A DNA stretch of 64,000 nt from Deltaproteobacteria bacterium (GTDB lineage: Bacteria; Desulfobacterota; Desulfobacteria; Desulfobacterales; Desulfatirhabdiaceae), in NCBI GenBank assembly GCA_016219185.1, contig JACRBZ010000086.1, positions 1 to 64,000 on the forward strand, written 5' to 3'. This document shows, in pieces, positions 25,472 to 35,278 of this stretch; the stretch's first letter is position 1; each line of letters starts with the position of its first letter. The notes beneath the pieces were generated by a model that saw only the letters and a program-made list of their open reading frames with translations, had not been told where the DNA came from and ran no database searches. A program made the translations under genes and the position numbers.

Positions 25472-26248
25472 TCACTTGCTGACCTTAAGTTTTTGTCCGG
25501 TACGAATCGTATCCGTCGGGCTCATGTTGTTCAGCCGCCGCAGTTCATCAACGGACAACCCATAGGCCTTGCCAAGTCCATACAAGGTTTCCAGGGGTTT
25601 GACTTCGTGATATTTTTCGGTTGATGCCTTTTTCTCGGGTGTTTCAGCCGGTTTGGGGGAGCTTGCGGGTTCTGCCTTGGGAGCAGCGGGCGATTTGGCC
25701 GCACTCTCTGTTTTGGCGGGTGCCGGATGTTTCACAGCGGGTTCCGGTTTGCTTGGAGCAGCGGGTTGTTTTGACGCGGAATCTGTTTTGACCGGAGCCG
25801 GCTGTTTGTGAAGCGTCTCGAGATCCCGTGTCATCTGGTCCAGTCGCTGCGTTGTGGATGCCCCCAGCCTGTCGACTCTTGCCGATACCTGATCGAGCTT
25901 GTCCTCTTGAAGCGCTAACTGAGCAACTTTCTGGTAATTTTGTTCCATCTCCGTCAGCTTGGCTTCCATTTTTTTCACCCTGGCTTCCATCTCGGCGACC
26001 GGCTTGGTATCGGTGGGGCTGTGCAGCATGGGAAGAAAAACGAATAATGCGACCAGGATAAATACCCCTGCCCCGATAATGACCAACAGCAGACCGCTGC
26101 TCTTGCTCAGATTGGACATAAAACTCTCCACATTGCCTTTTTTCCAGGGGGAATACGCATCTTCCGGATAATAATCTTCATCCGAACCCTGCTCGGCCGC
26201 AGTGCCTCTCTTATCTCTGAATGTATCACGCGAATTTCTTTCCGACAT
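25472..26248 (-). CDS. Membrane-anchored LysM-domain protein
   Basis: 258 residues: a charged cytoplasmic N-terminus, one membrane helix (about 50-72), a coiled coil (about 83-147), a long Pro/Ala/Lys-rich linker, and a C-terminal LysM domain (about 212-257; YHEVKPLETLYGLGKAYG..). LysM domains bind peptidoglycan, so the protein should link the inner membrane to the cell wall. The periplasmic linker is repetitive (PAPAK, AAKSPAAPK). It follows the aminotransferase gene by 27 bp. Confidence 0.9.
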   Translation of the reverse strand: MSERNSRDTFRDKRGTAAEQGSDEDYYPEDAYSPWKKGNVESFMSNLSKSSGLLLVIIGAGVFILVALFVFLPMLHSPTDTKPVAEMEARVKKMEAKLTEMEQNYQKVAQLALQEDKLDQVSARVDRLGASTTQRLDQMTRDLETLHKQPAPVKTDSASKQPAAPSKPEPAVKHPAPAKTESAAKSPAAPKAEPASSPKPAETPEKKASTEKYHEVKPLETLYGLGKAYGLSVDELRRLNNMSPTDTIRTGQKLKVSK

Positions 26249-26275
26249 ATTCTTCCTCCAGCTTAGATTCTGTTT

Positions 26276-27409
26276 TTACGCATAAAAGAACTTGATCCTG
26301 TCCACAACATATTCCTGTTGAGCCGCTGTCAGTTCCGGGAAAACGGGAAGAGCCAGAGTCTGCGCGGCTGCGCGTTCAGCTTCCGGAAAATCCATTTCCC
26401 TGTAATGCAAAAAAGAAAAACACCTCTGAAGGTGCAGCGGTACCGGATAATACACTTCGGTCCCGATTCCCGATTCCAGTAAAAACGCCCGAAGCTCATC
26501 TCTTTTTTCGGCAACGCGAATGACGTACTGATTGAACGTATGCCGGCTCTCTTTTTCAACGGGCAGCATCACCCGATCCTCAAGGCCGCCCTGTGAAAAC
26601 AGGCTGCGATAGGTCGCTGCATGATCCTGACGCATCTTTGTCCATTGATCCAGGTAGTTCAGCTTGATGGATACGATGGCTGCCTGAAGCGCGTCCAGTC
26701 TGAAATTGCCCCCGATCAGGCTATGATAATATTTGGGATGAGAACCGTGATTCCTCAGCATGACAAGGGTGTGATGGAAGGCCTTGGATGAAGTGGTTAC
26801 CATGCCGCCGTCTCCAAACGCGCCGAGGTTTTTGGATGGAAAAAATGAAAAACACCCGAAATCGCCCATTTCCCCTGCCCTTCTGCCCTTGTATTCGGCA
26901 CCGATGGCCTGAGCCGCATCTTCGATAACCGTCAGATGGTTTTCTCCGGCGATTTCAAGGATCGGATCCATGTCCGCGCACTGCCCGTAGAGATGCACCG
27001 GAATGATGGCTTTCAGACGCCCCCTCTCCAAGGGGCTCATCCCTTCAATGGCGGCTGAAATGCCTTCAGGGGAGATGTTATAGGTTGCCGGATCGATATC
27101 CACAAAACAGGGATGCGCTCCCATACGGGAAATGGAACCCGCCGTTGCAAAAAAAGTATACGGCGTTGTAATGACAATATCGCCGGCAGATATTCCGGCT
27201 GCCATCAAGGCGATGATCAGTGCGTCGGTCCCCGAAGAAACCCCTACCGCATGCGTCGTATGACAATAATCGGCCATTTGTCGTTCCAAAGCCTCAACGT
27301 GCGGCCCCAGAATAAAATACTGACTGTCATAGATTTCTTCAGTGACCCTTAGAATGTCCTGCTTGATCCGTTGATACTGACATTTTAAATCCAGAAGGGG
27401 AACTTTCAT
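26276..27409 (-). CDS. DegT/DnrJ/EryC1 sugar aminotransferase
   Basis: 377 residues, PLP-dependent. The Schiff-base Lys is in FFPSKNLGAFGDGG (about residue 185), and the VIEDAAQAIGAEYKG motif is present. Such enzymes aminate a nucleotide-linked keto-sugar for surface polysaccharide. It lies 66 bp after manC, supporting a role in cell-surface sugars. Which sugar is not clear. Confidence 0.92.
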   Translation of the reverse strand: MKVPLLDLKCQYQRIKQDILRVTEEIYDSQYFILGPHVEALERQMADYCHTTHAVGVSSGTDALIIALMAAGISAGDIVITTPYTFFATAGSISRMGAHPCFVDIDPATYNISPEGISAAIEGMSPLERGRLKAIIPVHLYGQCADMDPILEIAGENHLTVIEDAAQAIGAEYKGRRAGEMGDFGCFSFFPSKNLGAFGDGGMVTTSSKAFHHTLVMLRNHGSHPKYYHSLIGGNFRLDALQAAIVSIKLNYLDQWTKMRQDHAATYRSLFSQGGLEDRVMLPVEKESRHTFNQYVIRVAEKRDELRAFLLESGIGTEVYYPVPLHLQRCFSFLHYREMDFPEAERAAAQTLALPVFPELTAAQQEYVVDRIKFFYA

Positions 27410-27475
27410 TTAACCTCACCTGAAATGAATATGCGCAATTTGCGACAAAAAAATACAAATGATCCATCAATTTTC

Positions 27476-28834
27476 TTATCTGATGGTGGTTTGAATCATG
27501 GCCAGCAGATTGTCATTGCCGTTTTCAATCACCGCTTGTTTTTCCGGCGCAAGATACAGGAATTCGCCGGTCCGAAGAATCAGGGACTCGGATCCAACCG
27601 AAACGCTGGCCGTACCGCCGACAATGACCAGGGTTATGGATTCCGACGGCTCTGCATTCACGGCCAATGTCGATCCCGGATATACGATCATTCGGTCGAC
27701 GTGGTAATGATCCTTCATTTCCAGAGATGTCAGGCTTCCCCAGGGCTTGGACGCTGTGGTATGCTGCTGGCACTCCCATCTCCCCTTTTCCTTGAGTGCG
27801 GTCACAATGGATTTGACATCGCGGCTGTTTTCAATATCCGAGACGAATATCGAATCCGGGGTTTCCACGATCACCACATTGTTCAGGTGATTGGCTGCAA
27901 TCAGCCGCTCATGTCCCATGACAAAGCAGTTGTGCGTATCATTGCAGATGATGTCGCCATGAAGAACATTCTGATTTTCATCCTTTGGGAGAAAATCATA
28001 CAGCGATTTCCAGGAACCGATATCGCTCCAGCCAAAATCCGAAGGCAGAACCGCGCCTTTATGCGTTTTCTCCATCACCGCCACGTCAATGGAGATATTG
28101 GGAAGCAATTGATAGTCATCCGGCGAAAGATCACCGGAAGCCGCCACAAGGGTTTTTATCTGATGATAGAGATCCGGTTGAAATGTTTTGAATTCTTCAG
28201 CCATGATCGATGCTTTAAAAGCGAACATGCCGCTGTTCCAGAAATAATTGCCCGCCTCGACATAATGCCTGGCTGTCTGAAGATCGGGTTTCTCCACAAA
28301 CCGGTTGATGGAAAGCGCGCCTTCGGAAATCAGGGTTTGTCCTTCGATATAGCCATAACCGGTTTCCGGATACCCCGGTCGGATGCCGAAGGTAACGATA
28401 TAATCCGCTGCCGCAAGACGGATGGCGGACTCCAGCTTGTCGTGGAAACTGTCCACATCCTGTATCACATGATCCGCGGGAAAAATACAGAGAATGGCAT
28501 CGGATTCGTTTCGAAGAATGTCAAAGAGCGCCAGAAGAATGGCCGGAGCCGTATTGCGTCCGCAGGGCTCGCTGATCACGTTCCCATTTGCGTTGACGCC
28601 AATGGATTCCATATGCCTGGATATCTCCAGGCAATGTTCACTGCCGCAGACGACTTTCACCTTACTGCTGTCCAGAACCGGCGAAAGGCGTTTCAAGGTG
28701 CTTTGAATCAGGGAATCGCTTCCCATAAAGCGGACCAGTTGTTTGGGATATAATTCCCGCGACACCGGCCAGAGCCTTGTCCCGGAACCCCCGGCAAGAA
28801 GCACCGGATAGACCGGAAGATGGGGATGGGTCAT
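27476..28834 (-). CDS. manC: Mannose-1-phosphate guanylyltransferase with degenerate isomerase domain
   Basis: Makes GDP-mannose. 452 residues; the N-terminal nucleotidyltransferase is complete (GGSGTRLWPVSRELYPKQL, RFVEKPD). The C-terminal cupin (about 365-452), which in two-function ManC/CpsB proteins is phosphomannose isomerase, lacks the usual metal-binding run of His and HxxEHW: the equivalent stretch here is AVNAEPSESI (391-400). The end is also about 20-30 residues shorter than in the two-function enzymes. It is probably single-function. The ATG follows the dnaE stop by 1 nt. Confidence 0.9.
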   Translation of the reverse strand: MTHPHLPVYPVLLAGGSGTRLWPVSRELYPKQLVRFMGSDSLIQSTLKRLSPVLDSSKVKVVCGSEHCLEISRHMESIGVNANGNVISEPCGRNTAPAILLALFDILRNESDAILCIFPADHVIQDVDSFHDKLESAIRLAAADYIVTFGIRPGYPETGYGYIEGQTLISEGALSINRFVEKPDLQTARHYVEAGNYFWNSGMFAFKASIMAEEFKTFQPDLYHQIKTLVAASGDLSPDDYQLLPNISIDVAVMEKTHKGAVLPSDFGWSDIGSWKSLYDFLPKDENQNVLHGDIICNDTHNCFVMGHERLIAANHLNNVVIVETPDSIFVSDIENSRDVKSIVTALKEKGRWECQQHTTASKPWGSLTSLEMKDHYHVDRMIVYPGSTLAVNAEPSESITLVIVGGTASVSVGSESLILRTGEFLYLAPEKQAVIENGNDNLLAMIQTTIR

Positions 28835-28835
28835 T

Positions 28836-31800
28836 TCAGGATTTCCCTTTTCTGTTAGGATAAGTGTCTTTGGATCGGCCCGAGGATACCGCGGGGCTGC
28901 AATCCGTCTGAACCGCCGGATATCCCAGAAGCGCGTTAATATCGCGCTTGAGCTTGCTTCCCGCCTTTACTTTCAATCGCTCGGGAAGGGATATGACGAT
29001 CTGGGTATGGTCCGGACTGTTCAGGCGCAGAATCGCCGGACAGGCTCCCGGATGGCTGCTCAGAACGTCCCGGAGCCGGAGCAGTGTCTCCCGCTGGATC
29101 CGGGACAGGTCCAGATTCACATGAAGGGTTGCGGCCCAGGCTTCCTCGGCCTTTTCCAGGGGAATCAGGGTTTCCGCCAGGATTTTGATCGCATTATCGT
29201 CTTTTTGAACTTCTCCCTGAACCATGATGGCGACATCGCCGGACAATAGATCGCTGACAGTCGCATAAAGATTCGAAAAAACCGTGATCTCGACACTGCC
29301 GTTCATATCTTCCAGGGTGACAAAGGCCATCAGCTCATCGCGCCGGGTTCTGATCACCTTAACGCTTCGGACAATGCCGCCGATGCGAATGGCCTCGCCA
29401 TCCGCCTTGTCTGAAAGCGTAAGGGAGTCTGCTGTCGCAAACTTATCCAGAAGCTCCTCGAACCCCTGCAAGGGATGACCGGTAATATAAAATCCCAGGG
29501 TTTCTTTCTCCAGCAGGAGCCGCTGCTTTTCATCCCATTCGGCGATATCGGGAAGCGGAGAATGGCCGATTTTCTGTTCTCCCGTGGTGCTTCCGCCAAA
29601 AAGACCCATTTGGGGATCAGAGCGCTTCCGGTGAACCAGTTGCCCGTAATCAACGGCATCCTCGATGGCGGCCATGAGCTGGGAACGCCTGGCGCCGGTT
29701 GAATCAAAAGCCCCGCATTTGATCAGGCTCTCGATCACCCGCTTGTTGACTTTTTTCAGCTCCACCCGCTCGCAAAAATCGAATAAAGACGTGAACCCGC
29801 CTTTTTTTCGTTCCTCGATGATGCTTTCGATGGCGGCCTCGCCAACATTCTTGACGGCAACCAGGCCGAACCGGATTTTGGAATCCGCAACCGTGAAACT
29901 TTTTTCGCTCTCGTTGATGTCCGGGGGCAGCACCTCGATGGCATGGCTGCGACACTCGGCAATGTATTTGACCACGCCGTCCGAGGAGTTCATTTCGCTG
30001 GTCAGAAGGGCCGCCAGAAGCTCAACCGGGTAATGGGCCTTCAAAAAGGCGGTCTGATAGGCGATCAGGGCATAGGCTGCGCTGTGGGATTTATTGAATC
30101 CATATCGCCCGAATTTTTCCATCAGGTCGAAGAGTTGGCTGGCCTTATCCTTGGGAATGCCTTTGTCCCGAGCCCCCTGAACAAACCGGTCCCGGTGCTT
30201 GGCCATGATTTCGGCGATCTTTTTTCCCATGGCTTTACGAAGGTCGTCTGCTTCGGACATCGTATAATTGGCCAGCTCGGCCGCAATCTTCATGACCTGT
30301 TCCTGGTACACGATAACGCCGTAGGTTTCCTTTAATACCGGCGCCAGCTCGGGCACCAGATATTCCACGGTTTTACGGCCATGCTTGCGGTCCACGAAAT
30401 CATCCACCATGCCGCTTTCCAGGGGGCCCGGCCGATAAAGCGCCACCAGGGCCGTGACATCGTCAAAGCATTCGGGCTTCAGGCGGACGAGAAGATCCTT
30501 CATGCCGGAGCTTTCCAGTTGAAAGACGCCGGTGGTGTCCCCGGAAGCCAGCAGGCGATAGGTGTCGGGATCGGAAAAATCCAGATCCAGCAGATCCGGA
30601 GGCGTTTTGCCCTGATCCTTGATCATTTGAAGGGCATCTGCAATGACCGTAAGGTTTCGAAGTCCCAGGAAATCAAACTTGACCAGGCCGATTTTCTCCA
30701 CGCATTTCATGTCGAACTGGGTGACGACTTCCCCCTTTTTCCCCCGGTACATGGGCAGGTAATCCACCAGGGGCCGATCTCCGATGACGACCCCCGCGGC
30801 GTGGGTCGAGGCATGACGGGGAAGCCCTTCCAGGACCTTGCAGATGTTGATGAGATCTGCAACTTCCGGCTTGCTTTCCACCAGTTCCATCAGTTTCGGC
30901 TCCTGTTTAAGGGCCTCATCCAGGCTGATGTTGAGCACATCCGGGACCATTTTACAAATGGCGTCCACTTCGCGCAGGGGAATGTCCAGGGCCCTTCCCA
31001 CATCCCGGATCACGGCCCGGGTTTTAAGCTTGCCGAAGGTAATGATCTGGCTGACATAATCGCCACCGCCATAGCGATCCACCACATATTTATACACCTG
31101 TTCCCGGCCGTTGATGCAAAAATCCACGTCGATATCCGGCATGCTTTTGCGGCCCGGATTCAAGAACCGCTCGAATATCAGTCCGTGTTCAAGGGGATCC
31201 AGGTCGGTGATTCCCAGAGAATAGGCCACCAGGCTTCCGGCCGCGGACCCGCGGCCCGGACCCACGGGAACCTGATGCTCCTTGGCGTACTGGATAAAAT
31301 CCGCGACAATCAAAAAATAACCGGGAAACCCCATTTCCTTGATGGCGGCCATTTCATATTCCAGGCGGGCCAGATAGGGCTTTTCATCCTGGTCCGGGTG
31401 TTTTTTAAGAATCTGGCGCCATACCCGGGCATATCCCTGACGGGTTTTTTCATCAAAAATATCGTCCGCGGAGCGCTCGCTCGCGGATTCATATTTGGGG
31501 AAATGAAAGGTCTTGAAATCAAATTCCAGGTTGCATCGCCCGGCAATGTCCACGGTATTGGCAAGGGCGCCGGGATAGGATTTAAAATCCGCGACCATTT
31601 GATCCCGGGACTTGAAATAGAGCTGGTCCGTCCGGAATTTAAAGCGATCCGCGTCATGAATCGTTTTTCCGGTCTGGATACAGAGCAGCACATCATGGGC
31701 CCGGACATCGTCCTGATCCAGGTAATGGCAGTCATTGGTCGCAACCATCGGAATGGAGAGCCGCCGGCTCATATCGAGAAGGCTCTGATTGACGTGATCC

Positions 31801-32348
31801 TGGATATCGATGCCGTTGTTTTGAATCTCCAGGAAAAAATTCCCCTCCCCGAACAGGCCGAGATAAAACCTGGCGGCTTCATCCGCCGCGTCCTGCCGGC
31901 CGCCCGTGATGAGCCGTGGGATCTCCCCGTGAAGGCAGGCGGAAAGGGCGATGAGTCCCTTTGCGTGACACTTCAGAATATCCTTGTCAATCCTGGGTTT
32001 GTAGTAAAACCCCTCAAGCTGCGCAATGGTGGCCAGTTTGCAAAGATTCCGGTAACCTTCTTCATTTTCGGCCAGCAAAATGATATGCGAAAGCCCTTTA
32101 TTGTCCTGGGCTGTTTTTTCGGCAATGGTGCGCGGCGCAACATAACATTCACACCCGATGACCGGTTTGATGCCGGCTTTAAGGGCTTTTTCATAAAACT
32201 CGACGGTTCCGAACATGGTCCCGTGATCGGTAATGGCCACGGTGTCCATGCCGTACGTTTTCACCCGCTGCAAGAGCGGCTCTATGCGAATGGCGCCATC
32301 CAGAAGGCTGTACTGGGTGTGAACGTGAAGATGTACGAAATCTGTCAT
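28836..32348 (-). CDS. dnaE: DNA polymerase III alpha subunit
   Basis: 1170 residues, the replicative polymerase. Order: PHP domain (HLHVHTQYSLLDGA at 6-19, DHG at 41-43), the palm with GRGSAAGSL (365-372) and the catalytic PDIDVDF (404-410), the helix-hairpin-helix region, and an OB fold (about 985-1060). Length is normal for DnaE1. The gene starts 16 nt after the guaB stop and its stop is next to the manC start. The long plus-strand frame inside it (30381-32399) is an antisense shadow. Confidence 0.97.
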   Translation of the reverse strand: MTDFVHLHVHTQYSLLDGAIRIEPLLQRVKTYGMDTVAITDHGTMFGTVEFYEKALKAGIKPVIGCECYVAPRTIAEKTAQDNKGLSHIILLAENEEGYRNLCKLATIAQLEGFYYKPRIDKDILKCHAKGLIALSACLHGEIPRLITGGRQDAADEAARFYLGLFGEGNFFLEIQNNGIDIQDHVNQSLLDMSRRLSIPMVATNDCHYLDQDDVRAHDVLLCIQTGKTIHDADRFKFRTDQLYFKSRDQMVADFKSYPGALANTVDIAGRCNLEFDFKTFHFPKYESASERSADDIFDEKTRQGYARVWRQILKKHPDQDEKPYLARLEYEMAAIKEMGFPGYFLIVADFIQYAKEHQVPVGPGRGSAAGSLVAYSLGITDLDPLEHGLIFERFLNPGRKSMPDIDVDFCINGREQVYKYVVDRYGGGDYVSQIITFGKLKTRAVIRDVGRALDIPLREVDAICKMVPDVLNISLDEALKQEPKLMELVESKPEVADLINICKVLEGLPRHASTHAAGVVIGDRPLVDYLPMYRGKKGEVVTQFDMKCVEKIGLVKFDFLGLRNLTVIADALQMIKDQGKTPPDLLDLDFSDPDTYRLLASGDTTGVFQLESSGMKDLLVRLKPECFDDVTALVALYRPGPLESGMVDDFVDRKHGRKTVEYLVPELAPVLKETYGVIVYQEQVMKIAAELANYTMSEADDLRKAMGKKIAEIMAKHRDRFVQGARDKGIPKDKASQLFDLMEKFGRYGFNKSHSAAYALIAYQTAFLKAHYPVELLAALLTSEMNSSDGVVKYIAECRSHAIEVLPPDINESEKSFTVADSKIRFGLVAVKNVGEAAIESIIEERKKGGFTSLFDFCERVELKKVNKRVIESLIKCGAFDSTGARRSQLMAAIEDAVDYGQLVHRKRSDPQMGLFGGSTTGEQKIGHSPLPDIAEWDEKQRLLLEKETLGFYITGHPLQGFEELLDKFATADSLTLSDKADGEAIRIGGIVRSVKVIRTRRDELMAFVTLEDMNGSVEITVFSNLYATVSDLLSGDVAIMVQGEVQKDDNAIKILAETLIPLEKAEEAWAATLHVNLDLSRIQRETLLRLRDVLSSHPGACPAILRLNSPDHTQIVISLPERLKVKAGSKLKRDINALLGYPAVQTDCSPAVSSGRSKDTYPNRKGKS

Positions 32349-32364
32349 TTCATTCCGGCTTTCC

Positions 32365-33828
32365 CTAATCCAACCGATAATTCGGCGCTTCCTTGGTAAT
32401 GATCACGTCATGGACATGGCTTTCTCTGAGACCTGCGGCGCTGATCCGGATAAATGTCGCCTTTTCCCTCAGCTCCGCAATGGACCTGCATCCGGCATAT
32501 CCCATGCCCGCCTTGAGTCCGCCGATAAGCTGAAAAACATTGGCCGAAAGCGTTCCCGAGTACGGCACCCGTCCCACGATGCCTTCCGGGACCAGCTTGT
32601 CGTCTGATTCCTGCTCCGTCTGGTAATACCGGTCCTTGCTGCCTTTTTTCATGGCTTCCAGAGACCCCATGCCCCGATATACCTTATAGCTTCTGCCCTG
32701 GAAAAAAATGGATTCTCCCGGGCTTTCCTCGGTTCCGGCAAAAAGACCGCCGATCATCACCACATGAGCGCCCGCGCCGATGGCCTTGGTCACATCGCCG
32801 GAAAATTTAATGCCGCCGTCCGCGATCAGCGGAACGCCTTTCCGGTTACAGACGTCCTTGCAGTTCATGATCGCCGTCATCTGGGGAACACCGGCACCCG
32901 CAACGATCCGGGTGGTGCAGATGGAGCCGGGGCCGATGCCGATCTTCACCCCGTCAACGCCGGCCTGAATGAGATCCTCGGCGCCTTTTTCAGTCGCCAC
33001 ATTTCCGGCAATGAGCTCGATATTACCGAAGGTCTGTTTTAACGTGATCACCGCATCCATGACATTCTTGGAATGGCCGTGCGAAGTGTCGATCAAAATC
33101 ACGTCCGCGCCTGCCTTAAGCAGCATTTCGGTGCGCTCCATCATGTCCGGTCCGACACCGATGGCCCCGCCCACCCGAAGCCTTCCCTTGCTATCCTTGC
33201 AGGCATTGGGGTATTTTTTGATTTTCTCGATGTCTTTAATCGTGATCATCCCGGTCAACCGGCCGTTTTTATCCACAACGAGAAGTTTTTCAATCCGGTG
33301 CTCGTGAAGCAGTTTTTTCGACTCTTCAAGATTAATGCCTTCGTTGACCGTAACCAGATTCTCATGGGTCATCACCGCGGACACGGGTCTGGTAAGATCG
33401 GTCTCAAAGCGAAGATCCCGATTGGTCACGATGCCGACCAGCCGATCCCCGTCCGTTACCGGAACTCCGGAAATCCTGTAAGCTTCCATGAGGCTAAGAA
33501 CATCCTGAACGGTCTGATCCGGCCGGATGGTTACCGGATCGATAATCATGCCGCTTTCCGATTTTTTGACCTTTCCCACTTCCAGAACCTGATTCTCAAT
33601 GCTCATGTTGCGATGAATAAATCCCAGCCCGCCGTCCCTGGCCATGCTGATGGCGGTTCGCGATTCGGTAACCGTATCCATTGCGGCGCTGACGATGGGG
33701 ATGTTCAGCGCCAGGTTTCGCGTCAGCCACGTGGTGGTCGTAACGTCTTTGGGGAGCACGTCCGAGTAGCTGGGTACCAGCAGGACATCGTCAAATGAAA
33801 AAGCTTCCGGGGCGGTGATTTCTTTCAT
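32365..33828 (-). CDS. guaB: IMP dehydrogenase
   Basis: Oxidises IMP to XMP, the committed step of GMP synthesis. 487 residues: catalytic barrel split by a pair of CBS domains (about 95-205). The catalytic Cys304 lies in GIGPGSICTTRIVAG. The ATG has GGAGG 7 nt upstream. A promoter (33876-33904) lies in front, and the gene leads the series with dnaE and manC. Confidence 0.97.
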   Translation of the reverse strand: MKEITAPEAFSFDDVLLVPSYSDVLPKDVTTTTWLTRNLALNIPIVSAAMDTVTESRTAISMARDGGLGFIHRNMSIENQVLEVGKVKKSESGMIIDPVTIRPDQTVQDVLSLMEAYRISGVPVTDGDRLVGIVTNRDLRFETDLTRPVSAVMTHENLVTVNEGINLEESKKLLHEHRIEKLLVVDKNGRLTGMITIKDIEKIKKYPNACKDSKGRLRVGGAIGVGPDMMERTEMLLKAGADVILIDTSHGHSKNVMDAVITLKQTFGNIELIAGNVATEKGAEDLIQAGVDGVKIGIGPGSICTTRIVAGAGVPQMTAIMNCKDVCNRKGVPLIADGGIKFSGDVTKAIGAGAHVVMIGGLFAGTEESPGESIFFQGRSYKVYRGMGSLEAMKKGSKDRYYQTEQESDDKLVPEGIVGRVPYSGTLSANVFQLIGGLKAGMGYAGCRSIAELREKATFIRISAAGLRESHVHDVIITKEAPNYRLD

Positions 33829-33875
33829 GAATTTCCTCCATTGGGTTTTTACACGGCTCTGTGTTTTAACCGATT

Positions 33876-33904
33876 AAAATACAAGAAGACAAAAGCTTTG
33901 GCAA
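33876..33904 (-). promoter_or_regulatory. Predicted guaB promoter
   Basis: On the minus strand TTGCCA (33899-33904), 17-bp spacer, TATTTT (33876-33881), 48 bp upstream of the guaB start codon. Confidence 0.5.
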
Positions 33905-33973
33905 ATACTAATTTGCTCTTTCGCTTAAACGCTCAAATTCCGACAACCACCGGCGGATTCCTTCTCTTTTTTA

Positions 33974-34001
33974 TTGACGAACAAAATTTTGCCTGTATTT
34001 T
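33974..34001 (+). promoter_or_regulatory. Predicted livK promoter
   Basis: TTGACG (33974-33979), 16-bp spacer, TATTTT (33996-34001), 54 bp before the livK start. It is divergent from the guaB promoter, about 70 bp away. Confidence 0.45.
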
Positions 34002-34054
34002 ATCCGATAAATACCATTCACCAATCTAATAGATTTATCCTGAGGAGGTTTACC

Positions 34055-35266
34055 ATGAAAAGATCGTACGGGATGGTTGTCTGTGGAATGTTGTTCATTG
34101 CCTTAACGGCGGCTCCCCTTATTGCGGCGGATCCCATCAAGGTCGGCATCGTGGATTGTTATACCGGACCTCCCAGCACCTATACCAATGATGTTCGGGA
34201 TGCGTTTCAACTGGCCTGTGACAAAATCAATGCCAAAGGCGGGGTTCTGGGTAGAAAAATCGAATTTACCACCCGGGACAGCAAGTTCAAGGTGGATCTG
34301 GGGCTGAGCGCAGCCAAAGAGCTGATCATGCGGGAAAAAGTGAATCTACTCATGGGAACCATCAACAGCGCCGAGGCCCTGGCCATCTCGGATTTATGCA
34401 AAACTGAAAAAATGCCTCTTCTGGTAACCTTTTCCAAGAGCGATGCCATTACCGGGGAAAAAGGACACCGGTATGTGTTTTCCATGAATGAAAACACATC
34501 CATGGCCGGTAAAGCCGCTGCCGTGGCCCTTTCCAAAAAACCCTTCACCAAATACTGGATCGGTGGTGACGACTATGAATATGGTCATGCCATTGCAGAC
34601 GGGGTATGGCAGAATCTCAAAAAATTAAAACCCGAGGTCGAGCTTCTCGGCCAGACCTGGTGGAAGGTGGGAGAGGCTGATTTCACTCCTTATATTACAG
34701 CCATGTTGTCGGCAAAACCCGATGCCGTCATCATTGCAACCGGCGGCAAGAACTGCGTCCCCTTTCTGAAAGCCGCCGAGACCACCGGGTTTAACAAACG
34801 CGTTCCGTTTTATATGCACACGGCAACCGAGTTGTCCACACTTCAGCCCCTGGGGCTCGATGCTCCCGAAGGGGTTCTGGGCACTTCCAATTATTTTTTC
34901 TATTATCCGGAAACCCCGGAAAACAAGGAGTTTGTCAAAGATTTTCAACAGGCATTCGGAAGGCCCCCCAAGGTCGGCGCCTTATACGGATACATTACCG
35001 CGGCCTTTATTGCCAAAGCCTATGAAAAAGCCGGAACCATCGACACCGAAAAATTCATCGACGCCCTGGAAGGCATGACCGTTGACAGCCCAGTCGGAAA
35101 GCTCACCATTCGGCCCTATGATCACCAGGTCATGCTTCCCATGTTCATGGGCGTGACCCAAAAGGCGCCGGGCTATGATTTTCTGATTGCATCGGACATC
35201 GTCACGATTTCAGGCGAAGACGTCATGCCGACAATTGAAGAAATCAAGAAAGCACGCGGTCAGTGA
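34055..35266 (+). CDS. livK: Branched-chain amino acid ABC transporter, binding protein
   Basis: Periplasmic binding protein, about 403 residues from the ATG at 34055, which has GAGGAGG 7 nt upstream; the frame open from 33974 is not the start. A signal peptide ends at about residue 25 (ALTAAPLIAA), with no lipobox Cys. The mature part begins DPIKVGIVDCYTG, the typical LivK-like strand. It is the first gene of livKHMGF. The exact ligand (branched-chain amino acid, amide or other) cannot be read from the sequence. Confidence 0.92.
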   Translation: MKRSYGMVVCGMLFIALTAAPLIAADPIKVGIVDCYTGPPSTYTNDVRDAFQLACDKINAKGGVLGRKIEFTTRDSKFKVDLGLSAAKELIMREKVNLLMGTINSAEALAISDLCKTEKMPLLVTFSKSDAITGEKGHRYVFSMNENTSMAGKAAAVALSKKPFTKYWIGGDDYEYGHAIADGVWQNLKKLKPEVELLGQTWWKVGEADFTPYITAMLSAKPDAVIIATGGKNCVPFLKAAETTGFNKRVPFYMHTATELSTLQPLGLDAPEGVLGTSNYFFYYPETPENKEFVKDFQQAFGRPPKVGALYGYITAAFIAKAYEKAGTIDTEKFIDALEGMTVDSPVGKLTIRPYDHQVMLPMFMGVTQKAPGYDFLIASDIVTISGEDVMPTIEEIKKARGQ

Positions 35267-35278
35267 TGGATTGATTCG

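Noticed and set aside
30381..32399. 672-codon plus-strand frame inside dnaE
   Set aside because: dnaE is complete and canonical on the other strand; the frame is an antisense shadow.
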